NCBI GenBank assembly: GCA_014529385.2
Contig: CM043970.1
Span: 44,126,779-44,190,778, forward strand
Source of the DNA: Adiantum capillus-veneris
Lineage: Eukaryota; Streptophyta; Polypodiopsida; Polypodiales; Pteridaceae
Length of the DNA: 64,000 nt
Direction: 5' to 3'
The position numbers and the translations under genes are program-made. Of the stretch, positions 21,692 through 33,632 are shown piece by piece. The notes under the pieces are model-generated. The model saw only the letters and a list, made by a program, of their open reading frames with translations, did not search any database and was not told the DNA's origin. Position 1 is the stretch's first letter. Each line of letters opens with the position of its first letter.

Positions 21692-22399
21692 ATGGCTATG
21701 AATATTCTCTTCAACGGCATTCCTTCTGGCCAGCGTTCTGTTCCTCCTTTCCAAGGTCAAGGATTTCCAGGCTGGAAAGCAAAGATGTTGTTAATTCTTG
21801 AAGGTGATGAACTCTCCGATGTTGTTCTTGGAAATCGTGTTTGTCCGCCTCAACCCGTTGATACGGATAATGATAACGTGCTTATCACTGAAGGACCTAT
21901 ATTTGAAGATTGGAATGTTTCCTATACGGATTGGCAATGACGTGATAAAGCAGCTCGTCGGTATATTCTTTTTGCTCTTACTGATTCCCTTTTGCTTGAT
22001 ATGTATGAACTGCCTACTTCCCACAACGTGTGGAAGTACCTTATTGCAAACTTTTAGAAGAAATCTATTACAGAAATACTTTATTTGAGAGGGTTGCTTA
22101 ACAAGTTACACTATGAAGTTGGTGCTTCCATGACAGGACATATTGAGTCTTTCAAATCTATTATTAATCAACTTGCTGCTGCAGGTGATCCTCTTCCACA
22201 AAAGCAATTGATTACACTTCTGCTTGATACAGTGAAGGACTCTTCTTATGATAACATTGTTACTATTCTCTCTAATAAAGATGGTCTTGATTTCGACCAA
22301 GCTTGCATGTCTTTAATTGAATACTCTCAACGTCAAGAACGTCGGAATGATGGTCACGATACAGCTATGATTTCACAAGGGGAGACTGAGTCACAATAG
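21692..22399 (+). pseudogene. gag: Copia-B unit 4 gag
   Basis: 708 bp as elsewhere, but with CGA-to-TGA at 21938-21940 and the TAG at 22055-22057 shared with unit 3. Terminal TAG at 22397-22399 kept. Confidence 0.87.
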
Positions 22400-23383
22400 A
22401 TGGAACGTGTTTTTTATGCTCGAAGGCGTCCATTTCAACGAGGAAACCACAGAGGTGGCCATCGCGGTAATATTTCCTCTCGCCTCAAATTTGCTAATAA
22501 GCACTGTTCTTATTGCAATAGAAATGGCCATACTAAAGATGATTGTTGGGCACGTCAATATGATGAAGAACACAATATTACCACAAAACAACCACGTTTA
22601 TCTAGAGACTCTTATTCTTCTTCTTGTGAATATTGTGGACGATCTGATCATCCCACTCATTTGTGCTATAAGCGTCGATTAGACACAGATCGGAATAGAG
22701 CATATGCTACTGAACATCGAAACATCATTGTACCAGAAACAAGTTGCGTCCTATGTTCAGTTGCTCCAGACAGAATACTTCATATACGTGATGGATCACT
22801 TTTTATTTCTCGATTCTAGTGCTACAAGAAATATGACATATCAGTCTAAGTGGCTCCATAACTATCATCCACTGCCAGTTCAACGTGTTGTCTATCTTGC
22901 TGGTGATACAACTTGTCAAGTAAAGGGTATTGGAGACTTATATCTTGGTACCTTATCTTCTTCCACTCGAATCTTAAAGCCCATCCCCATATGGGAATTT
23001 GTGAATTTTGTGCTCTTGGGAAACACAATCGTAAACCCTTTCCTCTTTCAAATACAACTCATTCTCATGACATATTGGATCTTGTTCATACTGATATATG
23101 TGGACCTCTACCTTCTTCGAGATCACAATATCGCTACTTCATTACTTTCATTGATGATTTCTCAAGGTATACGACGGCATTTCTACTTAGACAAAAATCT
23201 GAAGCCTTATCTGTTTTCAAACAATTCCACAAGGCTGCGGAACTTCAAACTAGTCGTCGCCTTAAGAAGCTTCGTAGTGACAATAGAGGCGAATATGTTT
23301 CTCGAGAGTTTGTGAGTTACTGTGCTGACCGTGGAATTCATCATGATCACACTATTCCATATTCGCCTCAACAGAATGGTGTT
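22400..23383 (+). pseudogene. pol: Copia-B unit 4 nucleocapsid, protease remnant and integrase core
   Basis: Two zinc knuckles are readable, but one extra base near 22807 (TTTATTTCTCGATTC versus TTTATTGTCGATTC) shifts the frame just before the protease DSSA motif. In the integrase the second catalytic motif reads SDNRGEY instead of SDNGGEY. Confidence 0.85.
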
Positions 23384-24860
23384 TGTTGAACGAAAGTATC
23401 GCACTATTCTCAATGCTGTAAGATGTATGCTGATTCATTCTGGCTTATCTCGTGTTTTCTGGGCTGAAGTTACTTTGACAACAACATTTATTCAGAATCA
23501 TCTTTCTACTACTGCACCCTCTGGTAAGATACCCATCACAGCATGGACAGGCGACATTCCTTCTGTATCTCATTTTCGAACCTTTGGATGTATTTCTTAT
23601 ATTCATGTTCCCAAAGAAACACGAACAAAGCTTGATGCTCCTGGTCTTAAAGTTATTTTTATTGGATATTATGACACTTCCAAAGGCCACAAATTCTATG
23701 ACCCTTCCTCCAAGAAAGTAATTGTGAATCGTGATGCTACTTTTAACGAACAGCTTATGGGAGGCTCATGGTCCATGGATGATTCTGATGATACTAAATC
23801 ATTGCTTCAGGCTTTTCCATTTCTTTCAGAAGATGAAACTCTTCCTATAGAGAAACTTTCCTCTTCAAAACTATCCATTCCAAATGTTGCCAATGATGAT
23901 ATTGATATTTTTGTTGATCTGCCTATTGATTTTGAACATGGCTCATGTCATGTTTATGATGACGATATTGCTGATAATGCTTTTTGTACTTCTGAAGATC
24001 CCATTACTTATGATGAAGCTATCTCTTCACCACAAAAGGATCAATGGCAAGAGGCTATGTAAGCAGAGTACCATTCTCTTATCTCTAAAGGTACATGGAG
24101 ACTAACTGAATTACCTCCTGGTCGTACAGCTATTAGATGTAAGTGGGTGTATCAAACAAAAGTAAAATCAGATGGATCTTTTGACAAGTTCAAGGCGCGT
24201 TTAGTTGCAAAAGGTTACTCCCAAGTAGCTGGTGTTGATTATCAAGAGACTTTTTCACCAGTTGTTCGCATTACAAGTGTTCGAGTTTTATTGGCATTTG
24301 CTGTTCAATTTGATTTAGAAGCTCATCAAATGGATGCGCGAACTGCTTTTCTTAATGGTGACTTGAAAGACGAAATTTATATGGAACAACCGGAAGGGTT
24401 TGTTATTCCAGGTGAAGAAGACGTTGTTGCTCAACTCCATAAGGTACTATATGGTCTCAAACAAGCTTCGCGAGCCTGGTATACAAAATTTGATCTTTTT
24501 CTCACCTCTAAAGGATTCATCTCTTGCTCGTCAGACCCCAACTTATACATAAAACGCCAAGGTAGCAGTTTTGTGATTCTTGCTCTTTATGTGGATGACA
24601 CCATCCTTGTTTCCAATGATTTGGGATTTCTTCAGCAAGTGAAAAAGTTATTGTCTTCTGCATTCGATATGGTGGATCTTGGAGATATTCACTCTTGTCT
24701 TGGCATTCAAATCCAACGGAACCCTACAAAAGGTATTTTATTCCTTCGACAGTCAAAGTTTATTGCAGATACTATTCAAAAATTTGGTATGGAATCTGCA
24801 GATTCAGCCAACACACCTTGTCTTGCGAGCTCTACGAAGAATACTTCTAACAATGACAAC
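23384..24860 (+). pseudogene. pol: Copia-B unit 4 integrase C-terminus and reverse transcriptase
   Basis: Stop at 24060-24062 as in unit 3, then open through YVDD to the unit end. It keeps the correct GTGGATCTTGG frame, so apart from one stop the domain is readable throughout. Confidence 0.87.
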
Positions 24861-25519
24861 AGTATGTGTATGCGATTCGCATGTAAGATTCAAAATTGTT
24901 ACAAATTTAATTTTTGAGCGTTGATTCTTGTTAAGTGTGGTTATTTTGTGTTAAGAAGAATATGATTAGTGTTTTATGTGGCGTTTATTTGTAATCAATC
25001 TAATCGTTGATTACGTTTTCTTGTGAATGACACCCTGAACTTCATATCAATTTTTCTTGCTGTTCTGCCCAAAACTTGTTCGTCTCCTCGAGCTCTTCGA
25101 TTTGAGTTCTAGGTTTGCGTCAATCGGAGTTCGCAGCAGAAAGTTATGTTGTTTTTACTCCAATAGAGCTTGACGCAGCTTTCTTCGTCCTACTTCTTCG
25201 TGAAGCGTCCGCGATCATTTTTCTTATTTTGGCGTTAACTTTTTCGAGAAGATTTAGCTTTTTGCTATTCGTATTGTGGCCGTCAATCTTGCGTCTCACG
25301 CCACTCTATTTTGAGGACTCCTTTATTATTAACGTCTCCTTTACCTTGCCTTTTTTGGGTGACGTCTCTCACATCTTTGGACGTTCCTTGAGCATCCTTC
25401 TTATGTTTATCGTTGACAGAACGCAATTCTCATATCTCTCTCATTCTCAATTGCGGCCTTCACCATATATGGTGTGCAGATTCTACGATCTTATCTTATA
25501 CGTCTTCTCGCAACAAGAT

Positions 25520-26227
25520 ATGGCTATGAATATTCTCTTCAACGGCATTCCTTCTGGCCAGCGTTCTGTTCCTCCTTTCCAAGGTCAAGGATTTCCAGGC
25601 TGGAAAGCAAAGATGTTGTTAATTCTTGAAGGTGATGAACTCTCCGATGTTGTTCTTGGAAATCGTGTTTGTCCGCCTCAACCTGTTGATACGGATAATG
25701 ATAACGTGCTTATCACTGAAGGACCTATATTTGAAGATTGGAATGTTGCCTATACGGATTGGCAACGACGTGATAAAGCAGCTCGTCGGTATATTCTTTT
25801 TGCTCTTACTGATTCCCTTTTGCTTGATATGTATGAACTGCCTACTTCCCACGACATATGGAAGTACCTTATTGCAAACTTTCAGAAGAAATCTATTACA
25901 GAAATACTTTATTTGAGAGGGTTGCTTAACAAGTTACAATATGAAGTTGGTGCTTCCATGATAGGACATATTGAGTCTTTCAAATCTATTATTAATCAAC
26001 TTGCTGCTGCTGGTGATCCTGTTCCACAAAAGCAATTGATTACACTTCTCCTTGATACAGTGAAGGACTCTTCTTATGATAACATTGTTACTATTCTCTC
26101 TAATAAAGATGGTCTTGATTTCGACCAAGCTTGCATGTCTTTAATTGAATACTCTCAACGTCAAGAACGTCGGAATGATTGTCACGATACAACTATGATT
26201 TCACAAGAGGAGACTGAGTCACAATAG
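25520..26227 (+). pseudogene. gag: Copia-B unit 5 gag
   Basis: 235 codons without internal stops, ending at TAG 26225-26227. The leader frame is also open upstream from 25115. Confidence 0.87.
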
Positions 26228-27210
26228 ATGGAACGTGCTTTTTATGCTCGAAGGCGTCCATTTCAACGAGGAAACCACAGAGGTGGCCGTCGCGGTAATA
26301 TTTTCTCTCGCCTCAAATTTCCTAATAAGCAATGTTCTTATTGCAACAGAAATGGCCATACTGAAGATGATTGTTGGGCACGTCAATATGATGAAGAACA
26401 CAATATTACCACAAAACAACCACGTTTATCTAGAGACTCTTATTCTTCTTCTTGTGAATATTGTGGACAATCTGATCATCCCACTCATTTGTGCTATAAG
26501 CGTCGATTAGACACAGATCGGAATAGAGCATATGCTACTGAACATCGAAACATCATTGTACCAGAAACAAGTTGCGTCCTATGTTCAGTTGCTCCAGACA
26601 GAATACTTCATATACGTGATGGATCACTTTTTATTGTCGATTCTAGTGCTACAAGAAATATGACATATCAGTCTAAGTGGCTCCATAACTATCATCCACT
26701 GCCATTTCAACGTGTTGTCTATCTTGCTGGTGATACAACTTGTCAAGTAAAGGGTATTGGAGACTTATATCTTGGTACCTTATCTTCTTCCACTCGAATC
26801 TTAAAGACCATCCCCATATGGGAATTTGTGAATTTTGTGCTCTTGGGAAACATAATCGTAAACCCTTTCCTCTTTCAAATACAACTCATTCTCATGACAT
26901 ATTGGATCTTGTTCATACTGATATATGTGGACCTCTACCTTCTTCGAGATCACAATATCGCTACTTCATTACTTTCATTGATGATTTCTCAAGGTATACG
27001 ACTGTATTTCTACTTAGACAAAAATCTGAAGCCTTATCTGTTTTCAAACAATTCCACAAGGCTGCGGAACTTCAAACTGGTCGTCGCCTTAAGAAGCTTC
27101 GTAGTGACAATGGAGGCGAATATGTTACTCGAGAGTTTGTGAGTTACTGTGCTGACCGTGGAATTCATCATGATCACACTATTCCATATTCGCCTCAACA
27201 GAATGGTGTT
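26228..27210 (+). pseudogene. pol: Copia-B unit 5 nucleocapsid, protease remnant and integrase core
   Basis: Two zinc knuckles (the second reads CGQSDHPTHLC), protease DSSATRNMT, the shared deletion with its frame change, and the integrase core with HTDICGP, RSDNGGEY and PQQNGV. Confidence 0.86.
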
Positions 27211-28679
27211 TGTTGAACGAAAGAATCGCACTATTCTCAATGCTGTAAGATGTATGCTGATTCATTCTGGCTTATCTCGTGTTTTCTGGGCTGAAGTTAC
27301 TTTGACAGCAACATTTATTCAGAATCATCTTCCTACTACTGCACCCTCTGGTAAGATACCCATCACAGCATGGACAGGTGACATTCCTTCTGTATCTCAT
27401 TTTCGAACCTTTGGATGTATTTCTTATATTCATGTTCCCAAAGAAACACGAACAAAGCTTGATGCTCCTGGTCTTAAAGTTATTTTTATTGGATATTGTG
27501 ACACTTCCAAAGGCCAAAAATTCTATGACCCTTCCTCCAAGAAAGTAATTGTGAATCGTGATGCTACTTTTAACGAACAGCTTATGGGAGGCTCATGGTC
27601 CATGGATAATTCTGATGATACTAAATCATTACTTCAGGCTTTTCCATTTGTTTTAGAAGATGAAATTCTTCCTATAGAGAAACTTTCCTCTTCACAACTA
27701 TCCATTCCAAATGTTGCCAATGATGATATTGATATTTTTGTTGATCTGCCTATTGATTTTGAACATGGCTCATGTCATGTTTATGATGACGATATTGCTG
27801 ATAATGCTTTTTTTACTTCTGAAGATCCCATTACTTATGATGAAGCTATCTCTTCACCACAAAAGGATCAATGGCAAGAGGCTATGGAAGCAGACTACGA
27901 TTCTCTTATCTCTAAAGGTACATGGATACTAACTGAATTACCTCCTGGTCGTACAGCTATTAAATGTAAGTGTGTGTATAAGACAAAAGTAAAAGCAGAT
28001 GGATCTTCTGACAAGTTCAAGGCGCGTTTAGTTGCAAAAGGTTACTCCCAAGTAGCTGGTGTTGATTATCAAGAGACTTTTTCACCAGTTGTTCGCATTA
28101 CAAGTGTTCGAGTTTTATTGGCATTTATTGTTCAATTTGATTTAGAAGCTCATCAAATGGATGCGCGAACTGCTTTTCTTAATGGTGACTTGGAAGAGGA
28201 AATTTATATGGAACAACCAGAAGGGTTTGTTATTCCACGTAAAGAAGACCTTGTTGCTCAACTCCATAAGGCACTATATGGTCTCAAACAAGCTTCGCGA
28301 GCCTGGTATACAAAATTTGATCTTTTTCTCACCTCTAAAGGATTCATCTCTTGCTCGTCAGACCCCAACTTATACATAAAACGCCAAGGTAGTAGTTTTG
28401 TGATTCTTGCTCTTTATGTGGATGATACCATCCTTGTTTCCAATGATTTGGGATTTCTTTAGCAAGTGAAAAAGTTATTGTCTTCTGCATTCGATATGGT
28501 GGATCTTAGAGAGATTCACTCTTGTCTTGGCATTCAAATCCAACAAAACCGTACAAAAGGTATTTTATTCGTTCGATAGTCAAAGTTTATTGCAGATACT
28601 ATTCAAGAATTTGGTATGGAATCTGCACATTCAGCCAACACACCTTGTCTTGCAAGCTCTACGAAGAATACTTCTGACA
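27211..28679 (+). pseudogene. pol: Copia-B unit 5 integrase C-terminus and reverse transcriptase
   Basis: Open to a TAG at 28460-28462 soon after YVDD, with a second TAG at 28577-28579. WVYK reads CVYK here. It leads directly into the RNase H part. Confidence 0.87.
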
Positions 28680-29404
28680 GTGGCGGTCAACTTGTCACAA
28701 ATCAACCTTATGCTAACTTGATTGGATGTCTTCAGTTTGTTTGCATGAACACTCGTCCTTATATTCTGTTTGCTGCTAACTATCTTGGACAACATCTTGC
28801 ATGTACTTCTCTTAAGCATTGGTCTGCCGCAAAGCGTGTATTGAAATACTTGAAAGGCACTACAGATTTTGGTTTAGTCTATCGACAACAACTCACATCG
28901 GATTCTATGAAATCTCTTTCTCTTTTGGGTTACACAGATGTAGAGTGGGCAAGCTCACATTTATCTATGCAATCTACTAGTGAAAATTGCTTCTTTATAA
29001 ATGGTTGTCTTGTTTCTTGGACCAGCAAGAAACAACGTTGTGTTGCAGTTTCTACGACTGAGTCAGAATATGTTGCGGCATCACTTGCAGCTCGTGAGTT
29101 GATTTGGATTCGACAAATGCTGGTTGATATTGGTCACTCTCCTCTTTCTAGCACACCCTTGCGGTGTGACAACCAAAGTGCTATTAGTCTTGCAAAAGAC
29201 TATGCTCAACATAATAAGTCAAAGCACATTGCTATCCATTATCATTATGTCAAGTATGAAGTACGCAAGGGAACCATTATGGTTGAACACTGTCCAAGTG
29301 ACCAGATGATTGTAGACATTTTGACCAAAGGCCTCAATGAGTCACGTTTCATCCTCTTGCGCTCGGAGCTTGGAGTTGCTTCGGCCTCACTCTTTCTAGA
29401 TTAG
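28680..29404 (+). pseudogene. pol: Copia-B RNase H domain, single copy
   Basis: Open from within the RT end to TAG 29402-29404. Contains YLKGTTDFGLVY, GYTDVEWA (first acidic residue), STTESEYVA (Glu), RCDNQSA (Asp) and KHIAIHYHYVKYEV, the pattern of Ty1/Copia RNase H, which removes the RNA template during reverse transcription. It ends in DILTKGL, as Copia polyproteins usually do. The domain looks undamaged but is separated from a working RT by the two upstream stops. It exists once, against five copies of everything upstream. Confidence 0.92.
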
Positions 29405-29651
29405 CTTCTTTTCTATTGTAATAGCTTTGTACATATGACATTGTAATCTTTTAGGTACCATGCACTATGCACACTCCACATTTTCACCTTGTGATATCTA
29501 AGTCACTTGAATATTTGTACATAGATGCACAATTCACTTTCACATCATCATCGCTGGTTCATATTTCACATTGTATAGGGGCTTGGGTTTTTCCCTTGAA
29601 CTCCCCAAGGGTTTTTTCATCCAAAGCTAGAGACCTTTGTTTGAGTGGGGG
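29405..29651 (+). promoter_or_regulatory. Copia-B 3' UTR and polypurine tract
   Basis: Non-coding 3' region ending in GAGTGGGGG (29643-29651) directly before the LTR. Positions 29570-29651 are the part shared with B1 and B2. Confidence 0.85.
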
Positions 29652-29794
29652 TGTTGGAGCTATATATGGCTCACTCTACTGAACTTGGTCTCACCTATAT
29701 ATTTGTATCTTGTCCTCAATATGAATCAGTCTTTGGGAGTGTATATGGTGTGTCTCTTGTCTCGTCTCTCTCTCTTTCTCTCTACATCTCAACA
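29652..29794 (+). repeat. Copia-B 3' LTR (143 bp)
   Basis: TGTTGGAGCT to ATCTCAACA, with a CT-rich right end. It resembles the 142 bp B-family LTR in length, termini (TGTTG/CTCAACA) and CT-rich end. Confidence 0.88.
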
Positions 29795-30132
29795 AGGCAC
29801 TCTCACTATAATAGATTGCATTGGCCCTCTCTCTCTTAGCCATTGCAATTACTAATCATAATTTCCCATGCATTACATAATAGCATTAGAGATTATTTCA
29901 CTCTTTGATTGCTTGATTGAGCCCTTCCTGGTCCAATATTACTAATTATTGAGTGATGAGAGTAGATTTCGGCTTCAGTTTTTTATTTATTCGTGTTCTT
30001 TTTTGGCTTGATTTCTATCATAAATAAAAAACTCCATCAACTTGCATTGGATAGTGTGCGTGCAGCTTTCTACTTTTAGATTCAATTTGAAGCCTCCAGT
30101 GTTTCATTTGGAAAAGATAAGTTCATTAATCT
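29795..30132. other. Unassigned spacer
   Basis: About 340 bp of AT-rich sequence without a gene or repeat that I recognise. Its last five bases (AATCT) are the probable left target copy of element C. Confidence 0.5.
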
Positions 30133-30520
30133 TGCTACAAACGGGAGCATAGATCCACTACAACAAAAAAACGTGTTATCGACGCAAATATCGACGCGGC
30201 CCATCGCTATCCGCGTCACTGTGAAACCAGTTGCTATTAGCGACGCACATAGCGACGACCATAGCAGAAAAAAAATTTCTTCGGTAGAGGGCATGTAGCC
30301 TGGCCTGTGCCCAGTTAAAAGATGGACACAGCCACAGCCAGACTTCCTGCCCTATGCCTAAGAAAGCGAGCAGTACCAAAATATCAACCATGCTCCCGCG
30401 CACAGAAATTTCGGCAGAGTTTCCTTTGTTTTTACATAAACTTTTCAAAAAAAACCATATCATGTATACGCCTCCTACATGCTATCCATGTAGGATCTTA
30501 CATGAGATTTAGGGCCAATG

Positions 30521-30725
30521 AAACACAGCCATAACTTAAAAGCATAACCATAACGAACCATAACCATAACTTAAAACCATAACCAGCTATAACTACTTTG
30601 ATCAAAACCATAATGCAAATAACCATAACCATAAACAAAATTAACAATAACCATAAGCATAACCAGAAAGAGAAACAATAACTGTCTATACAATGACAAT
30701 GACAATAATCATAACCATAAGGGAA
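30521..30725. repeat. AACCATA-rich low-complexity tract
   Basis: Irregular repeats of ATAACCATA and CATAAC over about 200 bp within the CACTA fragment. Confidence 0.75.
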
Positions 30726-31275
30726 ACAATAACTGTCTGAACACTAGCTGTTTGTACAAAAAAGAGACACAGAAGCGTGTCTGTGTCTCACAAATCATAT
30801 AGATGAAATCTGGTCCACTAATGACTAGGCGTCGCAACCTGCACATAGGACAACTCACAAAATTAGTATTGATATTACTTCACATATACTGACTTAATTA
30901 AATCAACTCATACATATTAACGTTTCACCTCAAGCGATCAGCGAGACTGTAAGGCCTCCCAATCTAGAGGCTCTCTGAAGCTTCAAGATCATTCAGTACT
31001 TCATAGATACCTCTGCGATATCCATCTGACTCCTCCTCGCGTGATGGAGCTCGATGCATCGCAAGATTCTGCATTTATACAAAAATCAAAGTAATAAGAA
31101 TACATGATTCATCGCGTTTTTAAAAATGCCATAGTTAAGATTGGATTAGAAACTCACAAACTCATAGCAAAAGGTGTCGAAGCCTCTGCTGCCAAGATGA
31201 GATGTCCCTCTAGTCATCTGTCGTACCTGCGCGGCCTCACGCTGCTGTCTGAACCGTGTGGCCGCTGTCCGCTCA

Positions 31276-31516
31276 TACTCCCTGATCTGCTGCCACGTCT
31301 CGTGTGGAATGCCAGAAGGCTGCATTGGTGAAAGGCCACAGCTCTGGCATCTTTCCAACCGACTTCAAATCATCTCGTGAAGCTCAATTGTCTTTCATTC
31401 CCATGATTGTCTTCCAGAGGAGCTCTCCCACATTCTTGAATATATGCATTGGATCTAGCAAATGGTTAATTAGTAGATCACCGCAGTACGACAACGCATG
31501 GAGAATGGACAAATAA
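31276..31516 (-). pseudogene. CACTA (TNP2-like) transposase fragment
   Basis: Minus-strand frame with LLDPMHIFKNVGELLWKTIM, resembling the conserved D-x-MH-x-x-KN-V segment of plant CACTA transposases. A TGA (31384-31386) interrupts it, and the same frame goes on with ASRDDLKSVGKMPELWPF and HSTRDVAADQGV to another TGA (31273-31275). The family call rests on this motif plus the nearby CACTA terminus and subterminal repeats. Upstream of the motif the frame runs into the LTR, so the N-terminal part is missing. Confidence 0.6.
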
Positions 31517-31835
31517 GAGCCCTCGTAGAACAGAGTGCTACGCGAGCACGGTGAGAGAGGAGGGAGGAGAGAAGAGAAGAAGACACAAGCACTGGGTGCA
31601 ATCGCCCCCCGTGAAAGAGTGACCATTTCCCTCTTGCAGGTATTTGTTATATAGATTTCTTGAATGGTCAAATTGGTTACAAACTGGCCGGCCGGTCATA
31701 AATGGCCAAAGCTCATAAAAGAGCACTTGAATAAATCTTTATAAAATGTAATATCCTTTTGCAATAGCTTAGCTCGGACAAGCCTTTTCCACCTGTCACA
31801 GCTGCAATAAATAATAAGATATCAATTCCATAGCA

Positions 31836-33579
31836 TACATCTCCGTTGGAAAGCAACTGTCCTTTGTTGCGAAGATAAAAATATTCAAACAATACTTGTC
31901 AAAAAAAATGATTAGCTTATGCCTGCCGTCATCCACATACTACCTATTCTAGTGTCCCATACCACTAGAATAAGCAATATATGTCATACCCTGGTGAATC
32001 AGGATATCATTGGTCACACTCATCATTAATCTCATAATGTCAAGTCTCATCACATAAACACTGCCATAATAATCACCAGATACCAAATCCCAATCCAATT
32101 CCAATTCCACAATATAAGTCCAAATCCAAATCACTTTCATTATGTACCCGGGTAACAGTGGTGGCCAGCCACTGCAGCATGATTTTGTGATCGTTGTTGC
32201 CTCATCCGATGAGTCTACACCAATAAAACGTGCTGCCTAGATCGGCAAATCTGCACTAATGCTGCCTATATTGGTGGATCCACATTTATCATTGTGAATA
32301 GATCTGCAATTTGTCAGTGTGTTGCCTAAATCGGCGGATCTGCACAGATAATTGATGCTGCCTAAATCGAAGAATCTACACCAAGATGAGCATTTATACA
32401 CTGCCTAAATTGGCGGATCTGTGTGCATGTGACCAATGGACTAGACAGGGCATAAAAAAATAAACAAATAAACAAATATATACTACCTGTTTCACACCAC
32501 ATTAGAGTAAGGTTGAGTAACAAAGTACTGACAATTTGGTATTTAACGGAAAGCACCTCGACTCGCGTGAGTAGCTACATATCTCAATGTGAAATGATCG
32601 CAATAGCAATTTTTTTTAATACAAGTATTGGCACAATGTTAGAGAATGTAGGTAATTAAAAGAGCCATGCCTTCTTTCAAGAAATAAGTGGTAATCAAGC
32701 TGATAAGCGAGATGTGTTGAATTTATGTAACGTTGTGGTTCTCTGTGGAATGGTATTAATAGATATGTGTAGGACTATGGATACCATAGAATTTGAGAGG
32801 CTGCTATCATTGTATAATTACTTGTTTTTTTGAGAAGATTTTTCAAAGCCCAAAATGAAAATGCGGAGAGAAATTACTTGTTTGCTCTCTGTAAATCATT
32901 AGACTCTGGATGATGTACTACATCTGAAATATGTACCAATCTGTGCGTGGGGAGAGACATACAAGTAGGAGAGAACTGTAATTAGCAAAAGTCATGTACA
33001 ATGATGAGCCTCGGATTAATCGAGAAGTGAGATGGAATCAATATATTGTAGATTGTTTTTGTTTGAATAAATGGATATTGTTGTCTCTGAAGTGGTGGAC
33101 ATTGTAAAATTTATTATTTATAATTGTTAAAGGCCAGTGACTAGTATTTATGATATCACGAGCATACTAGCATCTAGTCATGATATCATGAGCATACATC
33201 ATGTAAAGGCCATAATATAAAGAGTAGATTGGTCCAACAAATAAAGAAAACAACACAAAATTAATTTGACCTTAGAGATATTGCCATTTAAACGTCAAAC
33301 TATGTATAGAATATGCATCAAGAAAATCCCTGGCAAGACCAAAAACTTAAGCTTCTCTTTTAAACTTGTACTAGGTATTGTAGTATGAGAGTTTGCAGCT
33401 TATAAAAATTACCTATAAGACTGAAATAGTCAGTTTAAAAACATCATGATCACTGCCAGTGCACGTGGATGCCTAAAAGCGAGCGTTGTGTGAGAAAGTA
33501 TTGCATTGGTCATCCAAGAAATTTGCCGATGTCCGATGCTTCCATGACATCGACCATCGACCAAGGGGGAGAGGGGGGG

Positions 33580-33581
<2 letters not shown>
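31836..33581. other. Element C interior, left part, with a diverged short repeat
   Basis: No gene. At about 32225-32425 a phrase of the type CTGCCTAAATCGGCGGATCTGCAC recurs five times with changes, spaced 30 to 60 bases apart. The remainder is AT-rich and unrecognised. Confidence 0.6.

Positions 33582-33628
<47 letters not shown>
33582..33628. repeat. (GA)n microsatellite
   Basis: Uninterrupted GA dinucleotides of about 47 bases, preceded by a G run. Confidence 0.97.

Positions 33629-33632
<4 letters not shown>

Larger units (their letters stand above)
21035..24860 (+). repeat. Copia-B tandem unit 4 (3826 bp)
   Basis: Head-to-tail copy. Has the most gag and nucleocapsid damage of the five. 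Confidence 0.93.
24861..28680 (+). repeat. Copia-B tandem unit 5, continuing into the natural 3' end
   Basis: Same unit, but after ACGAAGAATACTTCT it reads GACAGTGGCGGTCAA and continues into RNase H instead of returning to the leader. This shows what the original element had at the position used for the repeat junction. Confidence 0.92.
6645..29794 (+). mobile_element. Copia-B: Ty1/Copia retrotransposon with five internal tandem copies
   Basis: One 5' LTR remnant and primer binding site at 6645-6800, one polypurine tract and 3' LTR at 29643-29794. Between them lie five head-to-tail copies of leader-gag-NC-PR-INT-RT. The unit landmark AGTATGTGTATGCG occurs at 6837, 10664, 14490, 21035 and 24861. 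The spacings are 3827, 3826, 6545 and 3826, and 6545 minus the 2718 bp of B2 plus its target duplication is 3827. Only unit 5 runs on into RNase H. No unit has an intact gag-pol frame. No matching 5 bp target duplication is visible at the two ends. Confidence 0.9.
30156..31516 (-). mobile_element. CACTA-type transposon fragment inside element C LTR
   Basis: Starts CACTACAACAAAAAAACG, a typical CACTA (En/Spm) terminus, followed by subterminal repeats of the form ATCGACGC and AGCGACG (30177-30258). Transposase-like coding sequence lies at the far end on the minus strand. The expected second terminal repeat (TTGTTGTAGTG) is absent at about 31516, so the fragment is truncated there. Confidence 0.72.
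30133..31835 (-). repeat. Element C 3' LTR, split by a CACTA fragment
   Basis: Bases 30133-30155 (TGCTACAAACGGGAGCATAG) match the start of the right LTR, and about 31516-31835 match the rest, from AGAGCCCTC onward. Compared with the right LTR no LTR bases seem to be lost around the insert. Confidence 0.8.
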
